DNA of 64,000 nucleotides from Paralichthys olivaceus (lineage: Eukaryota; Chordata; Actinopteri; Pleuronectiformes; Paralichthyidae), in contig NC_091095.1 in NCBI RefSeq assembly GCF_024713975.1, positions 3,818,001 through 3,882,000 of the forward strand, given 5' to 3'. Below the pieces are notes generated by a model, which made no database searches, was not told where the DNA came from, and worked only from the letters and a program-made list of their open reading frames with translations. Each line of letters opens with the position of its first letter. Within the stretch, counting starts at the first letter, position 1. Of this stretch, positions 23,133 to 33,900 are shown in pieces. The position numbers were made by a program, and so were the translations under genes.

Positions 23133-25839
23133 ATGGCTCAGTTTTTGCTCTGTGGACGCTTCTGGAATCTCAGACCTGAAGTGAACAGAGTCCTGACAGC
23201 AGCTCCAACTTACTGGTAAATATTCTGTTGGTTTGTTTCTTTAACTCAAAATGTGCAGAGTTTTCTGTTCTGCACGATTCGTTCAGGGAGTGAACTTTAA
23301 CCTGCTGTGAGAGAGAGAGAGAGAGAGAGAGAGATAGGTGCACACAGGGAGAGAGAGAGAGAGAGAGAGAGATAGGTGCATACATGGAGAGAGAGAGATG
23401 GGTGCACACAGGGGGAGAGAGAGAGAGAAACAGAGAAATACACACATACAGGGAGAGAGAGAGGAACACACACACACACACACACACACCTCTCTCTCTC
23501 TCTCTCTCTCTCATGGCTCAGTGTTTTCTCTGTGGACGCTTCTTGAATCTCAGACCTGACATGACGGAGTCCTGACAGCAGCTCAGACTCACTGAGAAAC
23601 ATCCTGTTGGTTTGTTTTTAAAGTTTTCTGTTTTGCTGGACTCTTTCAGAGTTTTCAGAACTTTAACCTCTGAAATTCCTGCTCTGCATTCCACCGTTCC
23701 ATCAGCTGCTGTGAAACATTTGAATGTTGAATTGACAGTGGTGTCCAATATAAAGATTTGATGTTATTGTCAGCATCATTATCAGTATTTTAGCTGCTGT
23801 TATCAGTCTTTAAATTTAAATATTACATGTGTATTAGACTTGCCATTATTATTATTATCATAAATAATAATAAATCAAATAAATCTACTGGTCATTACAA
23901 ATGAAGATTTTCAATTACAACATTAAGTCTTCACCGAAAACCTTCAAATAAACCACATCTACGATTTTAAGGTTTAACGTTCATCAAAGAAAGAACTGAT
24001 AATCAATCATTTTGTTGATTTTTCCTTTTAAGACATTATTTTATATTTTATATTAATCCTGTTTTCCTGCAGCTCGTCTGCAGTGGCCTCGGGTCGGCAG
24101 CGTGTTAATGGCGTGGATCTGTTCTACGAGCAGACGGGTCGAGGGCAACACGCCGTGCTGCTGCTTCCTGGAGCTCTGGGTAAATACGACAACATCCATG
24201 TAACGTGGCAGTTTGTAAAAAACATACAATCACTTCCTCGTGTCATACAAGTGTAACATGTTTTTGGTCTTTTCCACCACAGGAAGCACGAGGACAGATT
24301 TCGGGCCTCAGCTCAAGTCTCTCAACAAGGAACGCTTCACTGTGATTGGCTGGGATCCTCGTGGTTACGGACGATCGCGTCCCCCGGACAGAGACTTTCC
24401 CGCCGACTTCTACGAGCGAGATGCAGCGGATGCAGTGGATCTGATGAAGGTACGTCGGTAGAATAAATCGGAGTTATAAAACTATAAAATTATATTTTCT
24501 ACTCACAGATTGATAAAATAAAATATTGAGGGAACCTTTAAAATAAGAATGCTGCAATATGTAGCTGGAATAATGAAATTAAATCATAAGTTAAACAGTT
24601 AAACAATTTTAAAAAACCTTTGCAGGTAAACTTTTCAATGACTTTATTTTATTTAGTGAGTGGGACTACAGTCACTTCTCTTCACTCAGAAGTTTTGAGA
24701 CAGTAGAAATCTAGTTTTGGTCGTAGCCGCCATTTTCCCATTGACATTGTCAACGAACGTCTCCTGTAATTTATGTTTGCAGGAAATACGGTGCCGCTTG
24801 TTTGTGATTTAAAGCGTTTGTCATTTCTTTGGCAGACTCTGGGTTTCTGCAAATTCTCTCTGTTGGGGTGGAGCGACGGAGGCATCAGCGCTCTGATCGC
24901 AGCAGCCAAGAGCCCTGACCTGATCGACAAGGTGGTGGCATGGGGATCCAACGCCTTCATCACCCAGCATGACCTGGACCTTTACAATGGTACTGACTGT
25001 CGATGAGCTTTCCTTTCAGACTGTCCATAATCTAATGCAATAATCTGCATTATCTTTTCTTTCGTGCGATCGCTCAGCGGTCCGGGACGTCTCCAAGTGG
25101 AGTGTGAAGATGAGGCAGCCTTTGGAGGAAGTGTACGGAGCGGAACTCTTTGCTAAAACCTGGGCAGCCTGGGTGGACGGAGTCACGCAGTTCATCAAAA
25201 GACCAGAAGGTACTGACGTCAAACCCCACTTGTTGTTTCTATAGAAGTTTATGAGACAATTACTCGACTTCTCAGTTGATTTAAAGCATCAAGTGAAGAG
25301 ACTGAGATGTTAAATCAGTGTAATAATTTATTCTTTAACCTCATAATGTTGAAGTTATTCCTTCCGACATTTTGGTTGTAAGATTTTAAGTTATCTTTCT
25401 CAGGAGACTGAAATTTTGCAATCATTATTCTGGGGGGTTTATACAAACGTGGAGGTGTCTGGACAAAAAGTACTTTCACACTGGGAGTAAAATGTTTTTC
25501 ACTTTGACGTCCTCTGGTTAGGGAGCGTCTGCATGGAGTGTCTGCCCCTCATCACCTGTCCAACCCTCATTGTCCACGGAGAGAAAGACCCCATGGTTCC
25601 CATCTCCCACGCTCAGTATCTCCACAAACACGTCAAAGGATCACGGTGAGAACATCTACACATTTAAAAAAACCTCCAAACTACATCAAAATAAAATAAA
25701 CACGTATTTAACATGTGAAAAACATTTTTATTTCTGTCCTAAATCTAGTTTACATCTGTTGCCAGAGGGTAAACACAATCTGCACCTGAGGTTCCCTGAG
25801 GAATTCAACAAACTGGTGGAAGACTTTTTGGTAGAATGA
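23133..25839 (+). CDS. bphl: biphenyl hydrolase-like serine hydrolase (valacyclovirase), complete, 7 exons
   Basis: Exons are 23133-23215, 24073-24179, 24283-24449, 24836-24989, 25078-25209, 25522-25645 and 25749-25839, total 858 nt, 285 aa. It is an alpha/beta hydrolase: LLLPGALG forms the oxyanion region, the nucleophile is Ser132 in LLGWSDGG, the acid is Asp237 in HGEKDP, and the base is His265 in EGKHNLH. Each is ten residues after the human triad (Ser122, Asp227, His255). Asp133, the residue that binds the amino group of substrates, is kept. The family hydrolyses alpha-amino-acid esters, including valacyclovir, and homocysteine thiolactone, and is reported in mitochondria. The first ~40 residues (MAQFLLCGRFWNLRPEV onward) are Arg-containing with one acidic residue, compatible with a targeting peptide. 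The chosen ATG follows a CT tract; an in-frame ATG at 22998 would translate the microsatellite and is unlikely. Confidence 0.95.
23310..23512. repeat. GA/CA/CT compound microsatellite in bphl intron 1
   Basis: GAGA blocks separated by TAGGTGCACACAGGG-type spacers, followed by a CA run and a CT run. The block lies between exon 1 and its duplicate and repeats the same simple-sequence themes as the tract at 23044. Confidence 0.85.
23513..23594 (+). pseudogene. decayed tandem duplicate of bphl exon 1
   Basis: ATGGCTCAGTGTTTTCTCTG and the following bases match exon 1 (23133-23215) closely, including TGTGGACGCTTCT and AATCTCAGACCTGA, and both copies are followed by CTGTTGGTTTGTTT. The copy is one base shorter, which brings a TGA into frame after MAQCFLCGRF and 11 more residues. 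Its donor site is ACTGAGAAA where the working copy has ACTGGTAAA, so the GT is lost. It cannot serve as exon 1 and probably stays intronic. Confidence 0.85.
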
Positions 25840-26075
25840 TTTAAACAGTGAGTTAATCACATCTAACAGGAAACCGGTCACTGCAAATAATCCTATTAAA
25901 GATCTAATTTAGTCATTTATTCGATACCCTGCTTATTTCCAAAACACTCTTACTGTGAATCTGAATCTCCATTTTTAAAAATCATTTCTAAAGAAAGTTG
26001 GTATCTTGTTTGTTGTGCTATGTTACTCAGTATTTGAACTTGTGGCTGTTACACATACAAGGGAGAAGATTGGTC

Positions 26076-26081
26076 AATAAA
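26076..26081 (+). terminator. bphl polyadenylation signal
   Basis: AATAAA about 240 bases after the bphl stop, in AT-rich 3' UTR. Confidence 0.6.
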
Positions 26082-26214
26082 TGGATCTTCAGCTCGTCTG
26101 ACGATTGAGAAAGTGGTCTGTGTTATTTTTCAAGCAAAGATGTCAAATGTTCTTTTCTTCCTTTGCTCGATTCTATTGAAAAAAATCTGCTGCTTTTCCT
26201 TGATTCATGAGAAC

Positions 26215-26393
26215 TTAACTTTGTTTCACTTTATTGAATTTATTTTAATTTAACTTAGTTTCACTTTACTTTATTGAATTTATTTTAATTTAACTTAGTT
26301 TCACTTTACTTTACTTTATTGAATGTATTATTAATTTAACTTAGTTTCACTTTACTTTATTGAATTTATTTTAATTTAATTTAACTTTATTTA
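26215..26393. repeat. AT-rich minisatellite between bphl and psmg4
   Basis: Four imperfect units share the core TAGTTTCACTTTACTTTATT then GAATTTATTTTAATTTAACT, with a period of about 50-60 bases. It runs directly into the TTTTC array. Confidence 0.75.
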
Positions 26394-26486
26394 ATTTTCT
26401 TTTCTTTTCTTTTCTTTTCTTTTCTTTTCTTTTCTTTTCTTTTCTTTTCTTTTCTTTTCTTTTCTTTTCTTTTCTTTTCTTTTCTT
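26394..26486. repeat. (TTTTC)n pentanucleotide array
   Basis: About 18 near-perfect TTTTC units end about 150 bases before the psmg4 ATG. The Lys-Arg-Glu open frame on the minus strand is an artefact. Confidence 0.95.
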
Positions 26487-26564
26487 GCAGTAGATCGATT
26501 GTGCTGCGCTCTGTGTGTCTCTCTCTCTCTCTGCTCGTTGATCGATTCGTTCGGTCTGATGAAC

Positions 26565-26572
26565 CCGGAAGT
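26565..26572 (+). promoter_or_regulatory. ETS/GABP-type site in the psmg4 promoter
   Basis: CCGGAAGT lies 66 bases before the psmg4 ATG. This motif is typical of TATA-less housekeeping promoters, and no TATA box is visible. Its activity is inferred from the motif alone. Confidence 0.4.
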
Positions 26573-26637
26573 GTGTGTGTGTGTTTCTGTGTCGCTCTTC
26601 TCGCTGAAACGTTCGATTCCCGGTGAAACACGTGAAC

Positions 26638-28992
26638 ATGTCTGAAGCGGTGAACGGGTCGGAGACTGTTTCTCTCCACAATTTCTCGGAGAAGATTCTG
26701 GAGCAGCTCGTTCACTTCCACGTGATGAAGCTCAGCGGAGGGTTTTTCCTGTGGGTCGGTTCTGCTCCGGTTCTGTCCAACATGGCGATGTCGATGAGCA
26801 GCAAGTTTGTGAGTGAAACTGCAGGAATATCAACAACAAGCGAATGAAACTTGTCACGGATCGAACTTTAACATGAGCTCTTTATATTTAACATCTGTAA
26901 AGTGAAACTTGTAAACCCGCTGCTGTGGGATCCAGTTAAAGGTTCAATCAAGACTCAAGACTTTATTCATCATGTGCACAACATTTACATTCAGGAGTCT
27001 GTGGCAGTGAAACGCTTGAGTCAATATAAAGATTAAATATATATATAAAGATTAAAATTAAATATGTAGAATCAAATTAAAGGTCCAGTGTGTAAGATTT
27101 AGGTGAAAGGGAACTATTGGCAGACATTTAATGTAGAATAATCCTCATGATGTTTTCACTAGTTCATTTCGTCTGTATTTTATTAATTGTAGTTTTCTTT
27201 ACACCAGAAAAGTCTGTTTATATTTAAACACTTTATATTTACATGGAGGGGACCCTCTCTACGGAGGCCGCCATGTTTTTGACATTAGTCCAGACTGCAC
27301 AAACTAAACACCTTTGAGTTTTTATGAAAACTGAAGCTGCCACAGGTTCTTTTTCATGTTTGGAAGGAGAGGGTGACGGGTGTTCAGCTGCAACATCACA
27401 CCTCAACACTAGATATCACAAAGTTATACACACTGCACCTTTAACTATTAAACATACACCTAAATATTCATTTTGAAACTAAACAAAATGTATATTACTA
27501 CTGAGTAGACAATCATGGCTCCACAGCTCAGTGTGTTCCTCATATGAAACTTGTTTTTTGTATCAGGACAGTCGTGGTTTTATATCAAGGTCGGTGGTTT
27601 GTGGAAGTATAAAAGTAAAAATGTGGAAGAGTATTCAGATATTACAAACACTAGAAAAAGAGTTGTGCAAAACATAACAATAGATATTTAAAATGTGATG
27701 TATGTACATTATGACTGAGTGTGTCACAGTCACAGGTGAGGACACTAAACAATCTGCATTATCTTTAGAATTATAAGACCTGGTCGAAACCAAAGATGTC
27801 TTTTTTACTGAGACTTGTTATTCTAACCATAAACTGCATAATATTACAAATAAATAGAAAACACAAATATAAATAAATATATATAGAACTTGAATTAAGA
27901 AAATAAATGTAAGCCAAGAAAGAACTTACTGAATTTCGTGGCGTTACCAGGAATTTCTCTCGTTCTCTAACATTGTGAGATGTTTTTCAAAGTTTTCATC
28001 GATTCATTCATGGATGAAAACAAATCTGACATAGTTAGAGAACTGATATTAATCTAACAATATAATAATATTTATTTGTCTGTTTATTTTTGCAGAACCC
28101 CCCTAACAACTGCTGTTGTTGTTTTTCTGTCTCTAGGACTCGATGCCTTTATCCACGTTAGTCATGGGGGACCCGTCGAACACTGCTCCAACTTCTCTGT
28201 CACTGAGATTAGGTAAAGAATGATGATAAATGCATCGAGTGTATAATTCAGTTCATATAGGCCGTTAAATTCTCTTTCAAGCTCCCATTCAATATTTTCT
28301 GGATTTATAAATAACCGTATTAATGTTTGTGTGTGTTTCTCCCAAAATCACCTCATATGTTTGACAACACTTCTAGAAATCCTGAAAACCATTTCAAGTC
28401 TTTACATTTATGTTTTTACCAGTTTTCATGGCAGCAAACAGCCTCCATTCATTTAAACCAACGTAAAAGTGAATGAACAGAGACGTGAAAGCTTGAGTTT
28501 GTTTGTCCCTCACAGGATCAGACATGTTGACAGAATGTGCCTATTTATTTTTCGCATAACTGAGAGATTAAATAGTTGACTGTGATTAAAATCTCAGATT
28601 TAGAAATTAAAACAAGCTGCTGCATGTGGTGTGTGAAAAACACCAACATGGTACATCACAACAGGGCAGCTATAATTGTTAAGCACTATTTAAGCAAGAA
28701 AATTACATTTTACGTTTAATATTTGTATATTTGACCTAAACAGAGTAAAGTTTAAATTAGTCAATCAATTATTTGATGCTGTCATAACTTCCAAGACAGA
28801 TGATTTTAGTTTGAAAAATCAAAAAAAGAATGTGTCTCCAAATTAAAGTGAAATAATTTCTGTTTTGCAGCGAAAAGAACCAACAAGCAAGTTTTTGTGA
28901 GTTACAGTCTTCCAATGACGGACTCCAACCTCAGTCTGTTGGTGGAGAACAGGATCAAAAAGGAGCTGGAGCTTCACCCTGAACATTTCTGA
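26638..28992 (+). CDS. psmg4: proteasome assembly chaperone 4 (PAC4), complete, 3 exons
   Basis: Exons are 26638-26808, 28137-28212 and 28871-28992, total 369 nt, 122 aa (human about 123). Landmarks shared with PSMG4 are VSLHNFSEKILEQLVHFHVM, FFLWVG, DSMPLSTLVMGD, then RTNKQVFVSYSLPMTDSNLS and LLVENRIKKELE. The protein pairs with PAC3 (PSMG3) and helps build the alpha ring of the 20S proteasome, acting early and leaving before maturation. It is soluble with no signal peptide. The start is the ATG of MSEAVNGSE; the only upstream in-frame alternative is a GTG. The gene lies downstream of bphl on the same strand and points at slc22a23, as in human. Confidence 0.96.
27077..27444 (+). mobile_element. 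element B copy 1, TTAA-flanked inverted-repeat element (psmg4 intron 1)
   Basis: It runs from TTAAAGGTCCAGTGTGTAAG to ATACACACTGCACCTTTAA, so the ends are inverted repeats of about 15 bases with TTAA at both edges. The interior has ATTTAGGTGAAAGGGAACTA and GAGGGGACCCTCTCTACGGA. A shorter copy lies at 53870-54139. It has no coding capacity, so it fits a nonautonomous DNA element. Confidence 0.75.
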
Positions 28993-29135
28993 TCCTTCAC
29001 GGAACTTCTTTTATACGAAACTGACGATATTCAGGATGGAAAGAAAACACGGCAGGTCCGACTCAATCCGAAACTATAATTCTGCTCCAAAACAAGAACC
29101 ACACACAGTCACACCATGTGTTCTTTTATTGACAT

Positions 29136-29141
29136 AATAAA
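29136..29141 (+). terminator. psmg4 polyadenylation signal
   Basis: AATAAA about 145 bases after the psmg4 stop. A TTTATT at about 29124 gives an AATAAA on the opposite strand, so the two convergent transcripts could end close together. Confidence 0.6.
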
Positions 29142-29440
29142 TTAAGTGGTTCATTATCAAAACATTTAGGCCTATGGCTTTTTGTACAAATGCATCATAT
29201 TAAAAAAATAACACTTAGAAAACATTAGTGGTTGACTTCTGTATTTCTTCCTCCAAATGTTTCGTTGTTGAAAACATATAAACTACGGAACCGAACCGTT
29301 GTGGTTGAAAATACGTGCTTTGTCTTAAACATCACTTTAATCACAGAGAATGATCTGTTTGATCTGTGGATCTGGACAAACTGGTTCTTCTATTCAATGT
29401 GCTTATATCCTCTAAAAGTAAGTTTGACGGTCCAGAGCAC

Positions 29441-29766
29441 AAACTGTGAATAAAGATGGACGATGCGTCTCCACTTCTCTCACTCTTCAGAAATGAAGCC
29501 AAAAATATTCTGCATACAAACGCTGCAATCTGTGCAGTAAAAGTTTTGAGTCAGCCTCGGCTTTCATCATCAAACCAATCTTATCAGATGAATTATATCT
29601 TAATTTGTATTTTAATTGTTTAATTTGGTCCATGTCCCACCCATTTGCATGGAGGAGGCAGGGATTTAAGAGCTGTACTGCAGCCAGCCACCAGGGGCTG
29701 GTTCAGATGCTTTGGCTTCACTTTTAAGAAGGTGTCATGGCGTCCATCTTTTGAAACAGTCTATGA
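29441..29766 (+). mobile_element. element A copy 2 (psmg4-slc22a23 spacer)
   Basis: The left end is AAACTGTGAATAAAGATGGA and the right end is GGCGTCCATCTTTTGAAACA then GTCTATG. The two ends are inverted repeats built on AGACTGT...AAGATGGACG. The interior has CCATTTGCATGGAGGAGGCA and CTGCAGCCAGCCACCAGGGG. A 145-codon open frame beginning in it is chance. Confidence 0.7.
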
Positions 29767-29769
29767 TCC

Positions 29770-30954
29770 ATACATAATGAATGAATGGCACATGTATACA
29801 TACCTTACATCTTTATGCAGTACTAAAGGATACTTACATAGTAAAGTGTATAAATGTACACTAATCACAACTAGGCCAGTTTTACGGCTGCTCTACTCTA
29901 ATCTTCACAAACGTTTATTTCAAAAAACTGTAAAATATTGTGCTTTCTGGCTAAAGTTACATGTCCCAGGAGCAGGTTTACGACATTACCACATTACAGG
30001 GGACACGGAGTGGGAGGCGGAGTGGAAATTAAGGAGGTATTTCAAACAACAAAACTTTGCCCTTGGCAGCGTGACAAAATAAATACTGGTTTTCATAAAT
30101 TACATTCTCTGTTTTTGTTAAAATAACAGAGCCATCGCGATAAAGCCATTTAAATGCTGAGACGCATCATAAGACATACCACAGTACACCGACCGGTCCG
30201 TTCAACTCTCAGATTTGTTAGCACGGTCTCCATAAGCTACAAACACAGCGTCTGCCAAGGTCTCCGGCTGTTCGTCGCATCAGGACAACCATCATACACC
30301 CACAACAACAGCAGTAATGTTCGTTTAAAAAATCAGCGCCAACGCTGACCGTCCTCGTCTGAAGATAAAGTGCCGCATCGGACTTCTCGTAGAGGGACCA
30401 CAAATAGAGAACAGGGACCGTGTAAAACCATTTGTGCCCTATCATGCAAAAAAGAGTGGTAGTGGTTGAGCCAATCCCTGGATCTCCAAAATTGGCCGAA
30501 AATCACAAACACCTGATTGTGTCTCTGACGTTTAGTGCAAATTAACTTATAAAGAATTACAAGATGTAGTGAAATCCTCTTTCAACGAGTCACAGCCACA
30601 AACAGAAAACTCACAGAGCGCACATTATTCAGAGCTCGTCCGCTTCACTCGCCCGTTCATTGTTTTCGGAAGAGCAGACGCCAGAGCAAGAAAATCACCA
30701 CTCGAGACCTTCGTACTATTTAACACACTGACTCCAGGTAAACGTGGTCCAGGACAAAAGTTTTTTTGGCAACTCCTGAATGAATCATAATCACTACAAA
30801 CTACACAAAATCACTATCGTCACAGTCTCAAACATCACAAGAGTTCATGGGAACATTTCCTTCAAAAGTCTATTGGGGGTTTTTTCAAGGGATTTTTCAG
30901 TCAGGTTAATGCTTGAGCGATTAATAGCACAGCAGTGGAGTATTGCTATGACGC
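29770..30954 (-). other. probable long slc22a23 3' UTR
   Basis: This 1.2 kb follows the slc22a23 stop on the minus strand with no recognisable exon on either strand. It is less microsatellite-rich than the surrounding spacers. Candidate AATAAA signals on the minus strand lie near 29908 and 29124. Calling it UTR is an inference from position. Confidence 0.4.
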
Positions 30955-33900
30955 TCACACCCCATTGGCTATGGCACGATTTCCAATCACCTCCCCACCA
31001 GTCGCCAGGGCATACGAGGCCGGTACCGCTGCCAGAGCGGTGGCTACTGCCACTGTAGCGCCCCCAGTGGCCGAGAGGTGTAAGGGTGTGTCATGGACAC
31101 GGGAGTAGTCCCTGTCGCTCTTAGCGAGAAGGAGGTGCTGCTCCCCGGGATGGAGCAGGGTCTGACGGGTGAAGGTCTCTCCGTCGGCCAGGCTCTCTGG
31201 CAGGGGCTGGCCCCTCGGCTCCGGCAGCAGCAGCAGGCAGATGATGCACAGCAGCGTGCAGCAGGCGAAGATCACGTGATGCAGGAAGTAGCCCTTCTGG
31301 TTGTGGAGCTCCATGATGGGAGCGGTGAGCATGCCGAAGCCAGCGCTGGCCAGGACCAGGCCGAGCCCTCCACCCCTGCAGAGGGAGAGAAGCCGCAGCA
31401 GAGTCATGGCAGAGGCAGTGACACAAAAAAAACTAACAACAGGAGCTTGTGAGGCAGCAGCATGTGTCAAAGATGGACGACACGTCTCAGGCTGTGTTTT
31501 GCACTTTTGATGTCATTTGGAGCCAGAGACTGTGCAGTAGTGTTTATGGGATGGAGCCACAATAGCAATAGAATAATTAAAACTAAACCTATCAGACACA
31601 TGAACACTGAAGAATAAACCAAAGGGACCGAAACCATCTTTAGAAAAAAGTTATTTGACTTTTTGGTTTTGTTGCTGTCCCAAGTGCTAACACGGAGGAG
31701 GCTCGGTTTGTGTCCTATCCTGCAGCCAGCCACCAGTGGGCGATCCACATGATTTGGCTTCACTTTTGTCACCCATCGTTATTGACAGTTTGAAGCATCG
31801 TGTTGCTTTAATGAGCATCAAGTCTGCGCTCAGCTGCTGATCAACGTTCCACCACAAGATGGAGCCAATGAGCTGTCAGAGGACTCTGCACTGTGTCTTT
31901 GATAATTCATGATAATAGTAAAATAGAACCCGTGTAGTTAGAAAAAAAGAGTGCACAAGAATTTCAAAGTGATTTAAAAGATGTCAGATTCCCTTTCCAA
32001 CATTTTTCAGGGAGACAATGCACAGAGCAAATGTTACACTTAAAGTGGCGCGTAGTAAATAAGAGCACTGAAGGCAGCGGGCAGGGAGTGATTCCAGACG
32101 GCAGAGTTCTCCCCTGCTGTGTTTCCTCAGCCGCTGTATTCATGTGTGTAATGAAAAGTCAGACGGCTCCCCTGCGTGTCGTGTGACAGGTTTATGAGCG
32201 GCCACGCTCACCTGATGACTGTCGGAGTGATTTCAGCACAAAAGAAAATGCTGAGAGTGCTGACGGCGTGCGAGGAGAACATCCCGATGATGGAGAACGC
32301 CACCGAGAATTTCCTGTTCAGGGTGTCTCTCAGAACTGTCAAGAAGAAGAGAGCGACGAGGAGGTGAGCACACGGACGACACACAATTTACAGCGATTCA
32401 ACTAATGTGAAGCGACCTTGAAATTGAATTTGCTGTTTGAATGAATCGTGTCACGTCAAACATCGTCATCCTGTGTTTGTACCTGTGTCGTGGCGGAGGC
32501 TGTACTTCCCGATTACTGGATCCAATCAGTGAGCGTGGGGAGAGAAGAGAGGAGAACATGTCATTAGTCAGCACAAAGGACGGAACAGTGCTGACTCAAA
32601 ACAAGCAGAATTAAAAAAAAAGCCTTTAGGACCAGAGTGAACTGCTGAGGCCTGAAATAATGAAGCAGAATTAGGTCAAACCGGGAGGAATCAGCAGAGG
32701 CTTCCGTCAGACTGAGAGTTAAACTGCAGGATGCACTGATTTAATGACATATGCGTCATGCGTAGTTTAAAACAAATCTCCAGATCCTATGATAAAGATT
32801 ATAGACACCGTCGTAAGTTTATACAGATCGAAAAAATGTATAATCACATGACAGCAATGATCATGAAGTTGATCATATAATGTGATACTAAATTAACAGA
32901 GACACCATCTACATTTTATTTTTATTTCTGTACTTCACCGTGTGATTACTGTGGATTGTTTTGATGCAGTTCAGTGAGAACTCACAGTTGAGTAACCCGA
33001 GCTGTAGCAGTGATGCCAGGGCTGTTATGATCATGAAGGTGAGAAGCCCTCCGCGACGTCCCATCAACCCCACAGCGGGGCAGACCGCCAGGCAGGTTGC
33101 CACCGCGATGCCAGCCATGGTGTAGTAGTCTGCGTGGCACAAAGCAGTCGGCTGCGCCTCCGGGTCCATCATGCTGCGGGCGAAGCAGTGGTGGATCCCG
33201 TAACCTGTCAAGCTGCACAGAAAACACACAGAGTAACAACGTGAAATCAGACAGGAAGGTGGGAGCGTGAGACACGCGTCTGCCACGGGGCGAGTCACGC
33301 TTACACTCACGTCTTCATTTCTCTCTGGAGGACGAGCTCATGCGTAATTCATGCTCACAACACAACGGACGTTGGCTTTGATTAGCAAAGGAACTGTACG
33401 AGCTCAGCCACAAAGGCAACACACTTACGAGTTGACACACAGCACCACAATGTTTTTCCACAGGTTCCTGGTGCTCATCATCTTGACGATGCAGGTCCTC
33501 TGGGGTTTCTTGTGCAGCTCCTGCTCCAGCTCTGGTAGGAAAAATGAAACGCACACCTTGAGACCTTTTCTTTCAGGAGGTAATTGGAGACCGGCCGCTA
33601 AGGGACCTTTGGCACGGACAAGCTAATGTGCTGTGGGGCCTGAAGATGGATATGGGACCTCCACGCTCATCATCTATCTGTCTGCTCGACCACTGAGAGA
33701 GGCAGGAACAATGAGTCAGACACAGAGGCAGGGGAGGAAGATGTGTCGGTGGCAGACAGAGGACAGATGTACTGTTTCTAAGAGCACAACGGCTCGGAAA
33801 CTGTTTTCATTCTAAATTAAGGGATTTTTTCCATTTGTAAAAGTTTCTATATTGCTAAGTTGAACTATGGTTATTTCTCATTAGCTCATAGGGTTTTACA

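Noticed and set aside
26371-26721. Lys/Arg/Glu-rich minus-strand frame
   Set aside because: It is the translated TTTTC array plus antisense of psmg4 exon 1.
29645-30082. Open frame of 145 codons between psmg4 and slc22a23
   Set aside because: It begins inside element A and continues through probable 3' UTR without any recognisable domain.
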